Shown: piece by piece, positions 35,800-47,340 of the stretch
How the letters are laid out: each line of letters begins with the position of its first letter
Position numbering within the stretch: position 1 is the first letter of the stretch
Assembly (NCBI GenBank): GCA_947034885.2
Contig: OX344753.2
Coordinates: forward strand, 10,168,001 to 10,232,000
Length of the DNA: 64,000 nucleotides
DNA from: Thuidium tamariscinum
Taxonomy: Eukaryota; Streptophyta; Bryopsida; Hypnales; Thuidiaceae
Reading direction: 5' to 3'
Notes under the pieces: generated by a model
Told to the model about the DNA's origin: nothing
Seen by the model: the letters and a program-made list of their open reading frames with translations, nothing else
Database searches by the model: none
Made by a program: the position numbers and the translations under genes

Positions 35800-35943
35800 T
35801 TAAGGGCAAAACACCTATTCCCATCCATGTATCCAAAACCGTCCAAATGTAGCAGGGGTGCACATTTTCAAAGAAAAATGTACACCCCTGCTACATTTGG
35901 ACGGTTTTGGATACATGGACGGGAATAGGTGTTTTGCCCTTAA
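35800..35943. mobile_element. 144-bp hairpin MITE flanked by TTAA
   Basis: Two 68-base arms differ at only about two positions and are separated by about 8 bases. They begin TTAAGGGCAAAACACCTATT and end in its complement. TTAA at each outer edge could be the target duplication of a piggyBac-type insertion. The AACACCTATTCCCRTCCATGTA motif is shared with the ends of the 40684-43155 element. The near-perfect arms suggest a young copy. Confidence 0.8.
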
Positions 35944-36241
35944 TGGCCTCCATTTGTTTGGATGCTCGAGAGTCAAGACCATGGAGAGTTGCTCGCGGGT
36001 GTGAGTCATCAATTCAACAACAACTTCTCATCACATTTTTTGTCAACCTCTACGGCACACACGCTATTCACTGCTGCACCTAGAATCTGAATCCATCATC
36101 ATAATGACTGGACGAAATAGTTGGCAGACGTTTGTAATCCATGAAGGACTTGGGGTTCAGTTGCTCCATGAGTCCATGCTTGTCTTCTTTTGTTTTTTAT
36201 GTGACAAGAGACCTCTCCACCTTCAATCATGAAATAGGCTT

Positions 36242-37175
36242 TTAACCCCTAAAGGATCACAACTATGTTTCCACCAAAAGCACTCCAAAACTGCCATTTC
36301 TAGGATAGCTACCAAATTTTAGAAAAAAAAATATTTTTGGAATAATGTGACCATAGGATCTTTTAGTACACTAGTTTGAGAGTATGTAGGAAAAATTTTA
36401 GAAAATTTCGCCGCGTAGATTGCAAGATATTAGTGTTTGAAGTTACAAAAATCATTTTTTTTACCTCTACAAAAATTTGGGCAGTTGCACTTCAAACGGC
36501 CACATTTGTATGAAAAAATGTCCAAAATGTTTGTAACTCTTTGGATTCATTCTTCAATTCAAGTTAGTTACATGCTTGAAAATTTTCAAATCATTTGCAA
36601 TTGTACAACATGTACAAAAAAAATAGTAAGTAGAAAGAAGTAGAGAATGATTCAGTATACTAAATTATTAAGAATTTATTTGTGAAATTGAAGCTTGCCA
36701 ATTCCAATGGTTCAAATGTTGTAATAAACAATCTACATCTAATGTTTTTATTTTTTCCAAAAATATTGAAAATTGAGTAAAATAAAGGACTTCAAAGTTT
36801 ATTTTAGAGAAGAGAGTCCATAACTACCCGCAAACTAAAAGTCTTCATAACTTTTGACTCATTAATCCAAATGGAATGATTAAAAGCTTTCCACGTATAA
36901 ATAGATCTATAAAATCAATTTCAAATTTTGATTTCCAAAAAAAGTGATTTTTTTTTATCTGCCTGAACTGCCCAAGGTGAAAAACAAACAACATAATATG
37001 CAATAACTTTTCAACTGTGTAGTCAAAAGTCACGAAAATTGTTGGGCTTTAAAGATACTCCTCATCCACACCTTCTATTAAAGTTTGGTTCCAAAATATG
37101 GAAATCTCTAGTCACACGTACCTGCCCAAAATCGCTATGTTGCCAAAAAAGGCATGTTGGTCCTTTGGGGGTTAA
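36242..37175. mobile_element. TTAA-flanked element, family A copy 1 (934 bp)
   Basis: Begins TTAACCCCTAAAGGATCAC and ends, reverse complemented, TTAACCCCCAAAGGACCAAC. TTAA plus CCCCTAAAG closely resembles piggyBac termini (TTAA target, CCCTAGAAAG-like end). The non-coding interior includes GGGCAGTTGCACTTCAAACG and matches the copies at 45005-45953 and 59941-60859. Confidence 0.75.
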
Positions 37176-38567
37176 GAAATTTATGCCAGGGCCTTGTGTC
37201 CACAATTCAATGTACTTGTTCCTTTTATCAATGGAATTCATCCATTTTTTTCTCCCCAAGAAATATATAAGCTTTCAAGAATGACTCCTCTTATTAGGTA
37301 AGGGAAGAGGCGCAAAAAAACGCTTGGACACTATAACCACCCACCTTCTCAAATGCACCCCTTTTGTACATGTTGCTTTTTTTTAATCTTTACAAGAATG
37401 TACAAACACTATACATTTGATAACTAATTCCAAAAAATATGAAACTTGGGTTGGATATCAATTCCACTTAGTTTTCGAGATAAATTTACTAAAAAATAAT
37501 TCAAGAAGTTTTACCTCCCCCAAATTCATTTTCAACTCTTAGATAGGCGCTTCATGGACCTCGTGCCTCATAAAGCAATGCCTGAAGAGGAGGGCATTGT
37601 GCACAAAAAAGGATTGACAAGGAGGATAGAGCCCAACAAGGGGGCTCTTTTTTCCATGCAATGCATGACAACTAGAGGCATTGGTTGACGTAAATTACTA
37701 CTAGGAACCCACAATTGGATGAAGAGAACCACTCCAAGATGAAAGTTGTGGATGAGGAATTTATAATCCATGATTACATAAGGACTAAACCACACACATA
37801 CACACCAATCATGGATTATAGCCTAATTGCGCCAAATAACCCACCCGCAATATGAATATGAGACTTGCTAGCCTACTTGCTAGGAGTGGTTTATGATAAA
37901 TTGTCTACATTTTTGGTGAATCTAGTTGGGAGTTAGAAGGGGATTCTAAATTTCCTTAGAATGTATTTTTTGGACAGCGGAGGAGCAAACTATAGATTTT
38001 GAAAACTCCTCGAATTTTCATGTTCAAAAGATGTGAAGGCAAGAGACAGGAACATAAAGGTAAGAATCTTTCAAGGTTTTGATTGTCTGTTTTTTTTTTG
38101 GTTTTTTTTAAACACATGGACAATTTCCATTAGAAACAAAAATGGAAAACTGTACAGTACAACAAACCAGAGGCACAGCTCAGACAAAAATTTTACAGTT
38201 TTCAGACAGCAAACCAAGGGACCTGAAACACAAGACAAAACAAGTTGAGCATTGTGAGCAATCAACAAAGACCTACTGATCACTGAAACTGCCCAACTTG
38301 AGGGGGCCCCAGCTTCCAGTTCAGTTAATCTCCAGATGACTCTGGGACCCCAAGAAATCAAATTGTAACCAATGAACCGGGAGTACCTACATTTAGTTAC
38401 AAGTCAGCCGGTTGAAATCCAAAATTTTCGAATGAAATTCAAAATTTAAGGAAAAAAAACAATCATTTTAGAGGAAAACAAAAGAATATTCTTTATTTTC
38501 TTATGGCCTTGCTGAGAGTATTCTCCAAGCAACCGGTTGGTGCAAGAAAATGTAGGATTTTAGCCGG
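37176..38567. other. Intergenic, no gene seen
   Basis: AT-rich, without a recognisable frame. A T-run at 38090-38110 precedes a stretch with no protein similarity on either strand. Confidence 0.4.
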
Positions 38568-39258
38568 TTAACCCTTAAAGGACGGGCCTATGACCATTGG
38601 TTGGAAGCCCCCTTGCTGGTCACTCAATTTGATACCGTTTAGGAACCAATCAAGTATGAAATTTTTATTTTTATTTTTCAGGGATGAAAGTACATGTCTT
38701 TTGCACTTCACAGAAATTTCAGATTTTTTTGAGGAAAATTGATTTTTATGAGATTTTTTGAAGAAAAAATGAAGAAAAAATCATAGAAAATTATCTCAAA
38801 AAATCTGAAAAATTCACGATGTGTCTAAATTGTAGTGACAAACATCATGGTGTAATCTGAACTTCCGTGTACACCAAAATTCAAATTGCAATAAAAGATA
38901 AAATTTTACAAATTTTTCCCAAACTCCAATTGGAGTAGAAACTAGAAGAGAAAACCTTCATTTCATTAGTTGTGCTCAAACTCAAAAATGTCATTTTCAA
39001 GGAGAAATTTCAGATTCATTCAATTTCTCAAAATACACTAAAATGGCAAATTCTGCCATCCGTTTTCTCTAATTATTTCTCAACTACAAGAAAACAAATA
39101 GTAGTTAGACTAAAAACTCAATTGGAGACTCTTTACAACTGAACATGAAAGGTCATTAAAGAAGAAAGTGGATAAAAAAATTATTGTTCCGGTCTTCTCC
39201 TGTCCCTGCGAAGTCATCCAAACGCCAAAAAATGGCACTGACGTCGCTTAGGGGTTAA
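38568..39258. mobile_element. TTAA-flanked element, family B copy 1 (691 bp)
   Basis: Left end TTAACCCTTAAAGGACGGGC, right end (reverse complement) TTAACCCCTAAGCGACGTCA then GTGCCATTTTTTGGCGTTTGG. Family B is the same as 41817-42561 in opposite orientation, and its CCCCTAAGCG end also occurs at 1982 upstream of the piggyBac transposase relic. Confidence 0.75.
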
Positions 39259-39649
39259 ACTAAATTTTCTTCCAGGATTGTGGTTGTAACCAGGTGTCAT
39301 GTTGTTGAATCGATGGAGAAAGATGTCAACTTTGTCAGGATAGAGCTTGCAAAGCTTGGTTGTCTTGAGCCAGGCCACTCTTGCATGATCTGCAAAGGCT
39401 CCCCCAAAACATTTTCAAGCTTGTTGGAAGGCCAACTGAAGGGGAATTACTGAAACATTCAAGTGTCATTGCGATCCAGCCATGTCACCCAGAGAACTGA
39501 TTCATGAAACAACAACCACATGGAGGCTCCCTTGCATACCTGTCTTGGGAACTTGGCCCCTTGAACACACTGTTGCCAAGTTTGGGTTGTCAGTTTACAA
39601 CTTGTAAGGCCAGACTTGTTAACATAGAACCACCCATAAGCAATCAGCA

Positions 39650-40490
39650 TCCCATCTCCAACCTGTAGACTTCATTTATTTCCAGTAAGATTGGAACAGA
39701 TTTCCAACCAGAGCTTGGAATGTGTGTTTTCTTCTTTATCAAGGTTGGGACTAATAAGTTCATAACACATGTCCCAAAATTAATGAATAAGTAAGAAAGA
39801 AGTAATGAATAGGAATGGAGTTCTTCTATGTATGACATTAAATCAATATCATGAAGTCCCTGAGTTTACCATGGGGGTAAACGTTGAAATTTTTAATTTT
39901 TTGCATAAATTTTTTATTTCAAATTCTGAGTTCATATTTGGCATCAAAGACTTCAAATTAGTTTGGGGAAGGTTAACCACAACCAAAATAAATAAATAAA
40001 CATAAACACCAAACCTCAATTGCCCCCTAATAAAATGAGTTTTATCCCGCTAGAGCCACATTTTATCCCTCTGTCGTGCCTTCCTGGGACCAATTTAACG
40101 TTCTTCTATGGTTGTAATTGAAAGAGTCTACACATTGGCAGTAGGTCTACAACACTTTTGGCCTTTCAAAATTCATAGTAATTTGAGTTCATGTGATAAA
40201 ATTACCAAACTTGTTGCAATCCCTGTCATTTTTATCTTTGCACCTTTGAAAATATTTGTTTTGCCTTATATTACATTAGATCATGTCTTGAATATTCTAA
40301 ATGATTGGTTACTAGTGGTTCTACCTTACCATGGGAGGGAAAAATCATTGATTCTATTACTATGCTTTAGAATTAGAAGAGCCCAAAAAGTCATTTGTTT
40401 TGGTGATTTGATCCTATCACTCATACAACAAGTGGAGAGGGAAACTAGGAGTAGTCAAGTGCCTATGATACATATAGAAAGGCTAATTTA
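39650..40490 (+). repeat. Ancient dispersed repeat D, copy 1 (interrupted by a MITE)
   Basis: The flanks 39690-39830 and 40101-40300 align with 43630-43990 and with 44860-45004 plus 45954-46160 (shared words TTTCAAAATTCATAGTAATTT and GCAATCCC...ATTTTT). In this copy a 269-base MITE sits between an 11-base direct duplication. The 127-codon frame at 40108-40491 inside it has no recognised homology. Confidence 0.65.
39831..40099. mobile_element. 269-bp MITE with 11-base target duplication
   Basis: Flanked by GTTCTTCTATG at 39820-39830 and again at 40100-40110. Ends contain ATTAAATCAATATC on the left and, reverse complemented, GTTAAATTGGTCCCAGGAAG on the right, relating it to the MITEs at 34787 and 35304. 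A 9-11-base duplication is typical of Mutator-like elements. Confidence 0.7.
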
Positions 40491-41160
40491 AAAAATGTCC
40501 CATAGATTCATTTCTACCATTTTGGGGGAATCTTGTTCTGCGGAAGAAAAAAAGTGCCTTCAATGCTCCAGAAAATGCCCATGCCTTATTCTCAATTACC
40601 CCAACTACTCTTGAAAAATAAAAATGGATGAAAACTTGCAATTCTGTCATCTCTATAGCGCTCTACAATCATTCATTGGACACTTAAGGGAGAAACATCC
40701 ATTCCCGTCCATATACCTTGCACTAGACTGTAGAGTCACTTAAATATGTCCCTAGAGTGCACTTAATGTATTTGCCACATGTGTGATTGTAATTTGTTGA
40801 CATAATTTAACGACACATAGGAAAATCTGGTTGGCTAAGTGTTGATTTTCGCAGGGTTCAGTTTTGGGTGCACCTATTGCACACTTTTAGTGGTCTAGAG
40901 AGCCATCACTTCAAAAAAACATAGAAATTACAAACAATGTCCAAAAATTCTATTTCTTTTTTTGAATATTCATGATTTTCACTCACTAATACTAGAAAAA
41001 TATCAGTTTTAGGAAAACCTCCCTCCAACTATGCTAAATTCCTTATTTGGACGGTTTTGGGTGCTTCCACTGTAGTGTCCTCAGCGTTAGTATAGGATAA
41101 TGTGTAATGGAATACAACTTGTTTTATGATTATTGATGAACTCAGTCTCATATCAACTAA

Positions 41161-41618
41161 GGGCCTCTTCACACTATGGATGTCTAAGTCAAGAGGCCGT
41201 GGGATTGAGAGTCCAAACTTCATCAAGAATCCAAAGAAAAAGGCTAATAAAAAATAGGATTTGAAGCCTTTGGCTAGCCGTAGTGTGAAGCCTCCAAAGG
41301 CCATCCACCTTTTTGTCTTCTTCAAAATGGTTCTTCAAATCTAACGGTTGGGATCTTGTCAATATTTTATTTTAAAAAAAATTTGAGTTTTGAAATTCAA
41401 CGGTCTCTCGACTAGAGTTTGGGTCTTGACATTTGGTCGACCCAAACTCTAGTTGAGAGTTTGTCAAATTTTTTGCCATGTAGGCAGCCATGTAAACAAC
41501 GGACTTTGGATTTTAGTGCGTAGTATGAAGGGTCGGGAGGCTGAACTCAAGGTTTCTTGGCCTCCTATTGGTTGAAACCAACAGCCTCTCAACCTTTGAC
41601 CATAGTGTGAAGAGGCCC
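41161..41618. mobile_element. 458-bp MITE, PIF/Harbinger-like
   Basis: Perfect terminal repeats GGGCCTCTTCACACTATGG and CCATAGTGTGAAGAGGCCC are flanked by TAA on both sides, the TWA target preferred by PIF/Harbinger (Tourist) elements. The interior has a second inverted pair around TCTCGACTAGAGTTTGGGTC. It is nested in the 40684-43155 element. Confidence 0.8.
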
Positions 41619-41816
41619 TAAATGACTGCAAATGTACACCAATTTTGCCAAGTTGAATTAACTTATCAACTCTAGATCACTAAAATCACTGTTTTCTATT
41701 CCCATTTATAATTTTTTTTTAAACCCGGGGTTTCTTCCAAGAGATACCAAGAAACAAATGGTAGGTTGTGTTCCATTTTTTCACTGCTTGGTGCAGCACA
41801 TTCAAGGAAAATTAAG

Positions 41817-42561
41817 TTAACCCTGAAGCGTCGGCAGCGCCATTTCGTGGCGTTTGGACGAATTTGCAATAGTGTACAGGGAGATTGCTAGCAATTTTTC
41901 ATCCATTTCTTGTTACTTGACCTTTCACAAAGGATTATGAAGAGTACCTAATTCATTTTGTAGTCATGTGAGTGTTTCTCTTCACATGAATTAGAAATTA
42001 CAGAAAAAAACGGATCACAAAATATGCTATTTTCAGTGTATTTTGGGAAATTTTGTTCCTTGCTCTAAAATCTCAAATTTCTCCAAAAATTTGATATTTT
42101 TGGAGTTTGAGCCCAACTAACAAAATGAAGGTAATCTATTCTAGTTTCTTCTCCATTTAGAATTTTGGAAAAAAAACATAATTTGAATATTTTATTGCAA
42201 TTTGAACTTTATATGTACTTTCAAAGTCTTCTAGATTGTAATTATAAAGTGACACGGAAATTGAGTTTACACCATGATGTTTGCCACTGAAATTTCCACA
42301 CATGGAGAAATTCTGAGATTTTTTGAAATAATTTTCTATTTTATATGATTTTTCTTCACTTTTTCTTCAAAAATTCTCAGAAAAAGTAATTTTCCTCAAA
42401 AAAATCTAAAATTTTTGGGAAGTAAAGAAGACATGTAGCTTCATCTCTGAAAAATAAATATAAATTTTTTTTATACAAATATAGTCCCGAAATGGGAGCA
42501 AACAAAGTGTTGGACACAAGGGCTGAAAACTGTGGGTATAGGTCCGGCATTTAAGGGTTAA
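41817..42561. mobile_element. TTAA-flanked element, family B copy 2 (745 bp)
   Basis: Left end TTAACCCTGAAGCGTCGGCA then GCGCCATTTCGTGGCGTTTGG; right end (reverse complement) TTAACCCTTAAATGCCGGAC. It aligns in inverted orientation with 38568-39258, including the shared A/T interior (AAATTTCTCCAAAAATTTG-like). It is nested in the 40684-43155 element. Confidence 0.75.
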
Positions 42562-43354
42562 GCTTAAGTTACAGCAAGTTTTTGGTGAACCCTGCCTGCC
42601 GGCCTGGAGCCCGTGTGACCACTGACCAGTGTACAACAGCCAATGATACTGTGCCAAGTGTGTAGGAATGGAATGTGTGGCAAGCATGTTGCAGAGGCTG
42701 ATAGTGCAACAAGTGTCTAGGATACTCTACAATGTAATTTTAGAGGTCATTTCAAAGGGAGGCCATTACAGTGGAAGCACCCAAAAACGTCCAAATAAGG
42801 AATTCAGTATAGTTGGAGGCAATTTTTTCTAAAAATAATATTTTTCAAGTGTTAATATATTAAAATCATGAATATTAAAAAAAATATAGATTTTTCAGAT
42901 GTTGTGAGTAATTTTTATAATTTTTCAAAGTATTGGTTCTCTGGACCACTAAAACTCTTCAATAGATGCCCCCAAATTTGAAAGTTGCTAAAATCAGCAC
43001 TAAGTCAATTAGATTTTGGTATATGTCCTTTAATTGTGTCAATGAATTACAGTCAAATATTTGGCGAACACATTCACTGCAGTCTAGAGACAATCTTGGA
43101 TGAGTTTAAGATCCACTGCAAGGTATAAGTGTGATATTGGGTGTTTCTCCTTTAAACCCATCTCACAATTGGAATTTTTTTTTGAATATTGTCTGATTTT
43201 TGGCTACAATGCAACTATGATGCAAATACAAAAAATAATTTAAAAATATTTTTGAAATCGCCAATCTGACATGGCTCTAGTAGTACCCCATCACTTTTAA
43301 TTAATTAATTTTTCATATAATTACAGTACTTCCACATAGTCTTGTGACCTTCTG

Positions 43355-43540
43355 CAAGGCTGCCAATCGAAGTAGAACCAATAAGCTAGATTTATCTGAG
43401 GGTAAAACATTGAATTTTTTAATTCTTTGCACATGATCAAATTTGCAAATTTAGAGTTCACATTTACAATCAGAGGTGCCAAAGTAGCTAGGTGAGGTCA
43501 AGAATATACCCTAAACACAACACAAAATACGATGCTTCTT
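43355..43540. mobile_element. Degraded GTTAAAT/GGGGTAAA MITE fragment
   Basis: GAGGGTAAAACATTGAATTT, TTTGCACATGATCAAATTTG and ACAATCAGAGGTGCC match, in the reverse orientation, the interiors of the MITEs at 35304 and 39831. The outer ends are not well preserved. Confidence 0.5.
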
Positions 43541-43589
43541 TCTTCTTTTATCCTTGGTAGCTATGAAGTTTACCTTGCTAAGGTAGATG

Positions 43590-43990
43590 TATCCATTACT
43601 AAGAGACATACACCATCAACAAAAAAATGAAGGTACCCTATTCCAACCAAAATTAAAATGGATTTTTGTTTTCTCCTTGAAATGTGTGTCTTTGTACTGA
43701 TTCAAGATTGGGACCAATAAATTAATGGCACATAAGTGAGTACAAAAATGGGAAGTAATTAGTAGGAAAGTAGTTCTTGAATGATTGGAATTGGATGACT
43801 CTAGATGTTGGTCATAGGTCAAGCCTGACATTTGCCTTTCAAAATTCATAGTAATTTCAATTCAAAGAGATAAAATTACCAATTTTTTGCAATCCCTATT
43901 ATTTTTGTCAATGCATCACTAAAAATATTTACTTTGCCCTGCACTATCCTAAATCATGTTCAAATGTGCTTATTTTATTGGTTATGGGTA
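43590..43990 (+). repeat. Ancient dispersed repeat D, copy 2 (uninterrupted)
   Basis: Aligns with copies 1 and 3 throughout. Across the insertion points it reads GTAGTTCTTGAATGATTGG with no insertion, so it represents the empty site for both the MITE at 39831 and the TTAA element at 45005. Confidence 0.7.
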
Positions 43991-44829
43991 CATCTATCTT
44001 AGTCCTATTTTGTCAAATGGATTTAATGTCCTACATTTCAAACAAGGACAACTTGGGTTTTCAAGTTCATTTATTTTAGATAGTGCATAAAGCAATCTTG
44101 AAAGTCTTCAATGGAGTTACATTAAAATTCTATACATCAATGGTTATCAATGAATATGTAGGTTATCAATGGGCAAAAATTCATTTTATTCATTCAAAAT
44201 GAGAGATCTTACTTGAAGACTAATTTTGTAACAGTTTAGTGATTTCTTTTAACATCAAGAAATAGAAATTATGTCGCTGATATTCCTTTAAAAATATCAT
44301 TTTCCTTTTGAGCTTTTTTAGTGCTCCAAGTGGAAATCATATAAACTGTCCTCTTCCCAACCTTGAGAGTAGTTGCCATTATTTCACTATTATAAATGCT
44401 TTGAAATCTTTCTAGTAATTTGGAATATTATTATCAAGTGCAATGAGGGTATCTTTTGAAAACAATTTAGTTGATTCAAAAGTAGCTCACTAGATTGAAT
44501 TTGGGTAGCATCACATGCTTGACAAGTACAAAATATATTTCTACAAGTTTATTAATAATTGTGATTTTATTTTCTTACCAAATGATGATTTATTTTTGGA
44601 ATATTTGTACTAATTAATTGTGAACAAATATGTCCTATCTAATTGATTTTCTCAATTTTGATGAACTTAATTTGTAGAGTATTTATTTACTTATTTGTTA
44701 GATACCGGTATTGTTGGACACACTTTTGGATACTCAATCTAGATCTAATATGTATGGCTTATTTTTTATGATACAAGTGAAAGCTTTATCTCAAAACGCA
44801 TGCCTTGTATGGTAGAGGGCCCCATTACT

Positions 44830-46160
44830 GACTGGTGCTCCATCAATATTCACTATAGGATACCATATTTCCAATCAAAGTTAGAATGGATTTACATTGT
44901 ATCTTCGGAATGTATGTTTTTGTACTTTTTAAAGATTTAGATCAATAAGTTAATGACATATAAGTGAGCACAAAAGTAGGAAGCAATGAACACAAAAGTA
45001 GTTCTTAACCCCTAAAGCCCTGAACTATGTTTTTTGGCAACATAAAAATTTCGGGCAGTTCACTACAAATGGAGTATTTTTTTTTTTCTTTGAAATTTTT
45101 ACAAAACATGTGTTCAAAGAGTAGCTCTAAGGTCCCACAATTTTCATAACTTTTGACTATACGGTTTTAAAATTATGGCATGATATGTTGTTTCCCTTGA
45201 ACTACAAACATCTTAGGCAACAAAAAAAACTTCTTTAAAAATTGTTTTTTCAAGCAATAAAAATTTGAAATAGGTTTATTAGATTTTCACCTATGTGGAA
45301 AGCTTTGAATCATTCCATTTTGACAAATGAGTGAAAAGTTATAAGAAATCTGAGTTTGGGGTAGTTTGTGGGTAGTTATAGAATTTCTACTCTACAAAAA
45401 AGTTTGAAATTCTTTATTTTATTCAGTTTTTAATATTCTTGAAAAAAAACTAAAACATTGGGTGAAGATTGTTTATTACATTATTTTAACCATTGGGATT
45501 GTCATTTTTCATTTTTATAAATAAATTGCTTACAATTTAGTATTTTCAAGCATTTTCTACTTCTTTCTATTTACTATTTTTGTCCTATATGTTATACAAT
45601 TCCAAATGATTTGAAATTTTTTGGCCATATAGCCAACTTGAATTGTAAAATGAATTCAAGAGTAACCATAATTTTGAGTATTTTTCATACAAATGTGACT
45701 TTGTGAAGTGCAACTGCCCAAATTTTTGCAAGGATAAAAAAAGGATTTCTACTAGTTCAAATGTTAATATCTTGCAATCTACATGGTGAAAGTTTCTAGA
45801 AATGTTTCCACATCTTTTCAAACCACCTAACTACAAGATCCTACGGTTAAATATGTCACAAATTTTGTTTTTCAAAAAAATTGCACTTGGATTAGAAATT
45901 GCAGTTTTGTGGTGATTTTGGTGAAAACATAGTCAAAAACCTTTAGGGGTTAAATGATCTTAATTGGATGACTCTACATGTTAGCCATGGGTCAAGCTCA
46001 TTTTTTTCCTTTCAAAATTTATAGTGATTTCAATTCAAGACATCAAATTAGCAAAAAAATTTCAATCCCCATCATTTTTGTCAATACCCTAGTGAAAATA
46101 TTTGCTTTGCCTTGCACTATCCTAAATCATGTTGAGATGTGCTTATTTTATAGGTCATGG
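44830..46160 (+). repeat. Ancient dispersed repeat D, copy 3 (interrupted)
   Basis: The flanks 44860-45004 and 45954-46160 match copy 2 (ATAAGTGAGCACAAAAGTAGG, AATTGGATGACTCTA, CACTATCCTAAATCATGTT), interrupted at TTCTTAA by the family A element. Confidence 0.7.
45005..45953. mobile_element. TTAA-flanked element, family A copy 2 (949 bp)
   Basis: Ends TTAACCCCTAAAGCCCTGAA and, reverse complemented, TTAACCCCTAAAGGTTTTTG, both followed within 15 bases by ACTATGTTTT. It aligns with 36242-37175 in inverted orientation internally (GCACTTCAAACGG-like and GTTTATTACA words). It sits exactly at the break in repeat D copy 3. Confidence 0.8.
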
Positions 46161-46924
46161 ATCCTCTCCCATATATAGATGTATGAGGGTTACAATATTG
46201 ATTGGCCCACCATTTTGAGTCCTTTCTTCATAAATTCATTGATCCTTCAAAAAGAGATTTCATAGAGTATAGTTCCACCAATGTATTAGTTTATGAGTAT
46301 GCACAACTTAACCATTTTGATTAATTTGACGTGACAATCAGTAACAGAACAATGGTAAAAAATGTCTTATTGAAATTAAAGAAATTACTTGTGAGAAGAT
46401 CAACATTGTGACTTAAACCACATAAATGTCTTTTTCTAAGTTGCTTCTTCTTTTTGACTAGTAGGTGCATGAGATTTAAGCTTTGGTGCATCCAACAATG
46501 ACATCATATACACTAATTGGATGGAAATAGCTCGAACACCAAGATAGTCAACCACAAATTACATGATGAATAGGTGAATCCTTCATTTCCACATGTATAA
46601 TTATAGCAATTTCTATACAATCAACAAATTTTCAATTGCCAAATATGAGCTGTACAAGCTGAGTTTTCTTAATAAAAAATATCCCATTCAATGTTTATCA
46701 GGGCCTTTGAAAGATTACAAGTTCTTGGATTGTATGAATGGTTTATGAACTTTAGAAATGTTGCTACATTAGTAGTCTAACATGGCTGAAAGACTACCAT
46801 GTTGACTTATATTAATTAATTATTATTTTTAATTCATTCCTTAAGACAAGTTGTTGTTTGATTAGTTTGTCACGTTGAGATCTCCTAGCCTGTGTGTCCC
46901 TAAGTTGCATATTTAGTACTATTA

Positions 46925-47340
46925 GAAAGCTCTTGATGAGGGCGGGTGCATGGGTTTGGGTTCGTGGCATTCTAACCTACAATGTGAAAGTTATGGATTT
47001 TTTAGTTATTTTTGGCTCTAAAAATTTATTTTTACTTATATTTTGGTGACAATGTTAATACCATTGGTAAGCCCTTGGCAGAGAAAGGTGCATAGACTTG
47101 GTTTCGTGGCATTTGGACCTACATTGTGAGAGTTATTGAATTATAAAGTTTTCATGCATTCAAAAATTAGATTTGACTATGGCAATGGCACAAGGCACAC
47201 TAGGTTTTGTAGCATTCCAAACTCACAATGTGAATTTTTTTAGTTATTTTTGGTTCTAAATTAAAAATTAAAAAATTACTTTTACTTTGATTGTGACAAC
47301 AGCACAAGGCACACTAGGTTTTAATTATTTCTTTAAAAAA
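46925..47340. repeat. Degenerate tandem repeat, about 115-base unit
   Basis: Three to four diverged units share GGTTTYGTGGCATTYNRACCTA, CACAATGTGARAGTTAT and TTTTTAGTTATTTTTGG. The last two units share GCACAAGGCACACTAGGTTTT. No coding capacity. Confidence 0.55.

Larger units (their letters stand above)
40684..43155. mobile_element. 2.5-kb TTAA-flanked element with 400-base inverted ends
   Basis: Sequence 40684-41085 (TTAAGGGAGAAACATCCATT ... TTCCTTATTTGGACGGTTTT) is inverted at 42770-43155 (GTGGAAGCACCCAAAAACGT ... GGTGTTTCTCCTTTAA). The outer edges carry TTAA. Between the arms lie two later insertions (41161-41618 and 41817-42561) and roughly 480 bases of other sequence. No transposase was seen inside. 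Confidence 0.75.

Noticed and set aside
36242-37175. Hidden protein-coding gene in the 68-codon frame at 36437-36643
   Set aside because: The frame lies inside a TTAA element and is not kept open in the other copies of the family.
40108-40491. Hydrophobic 127-codon protein
   Set aside because: The equivalent stretch in the other copies of repeat D is not open, so constraint is unlikely.
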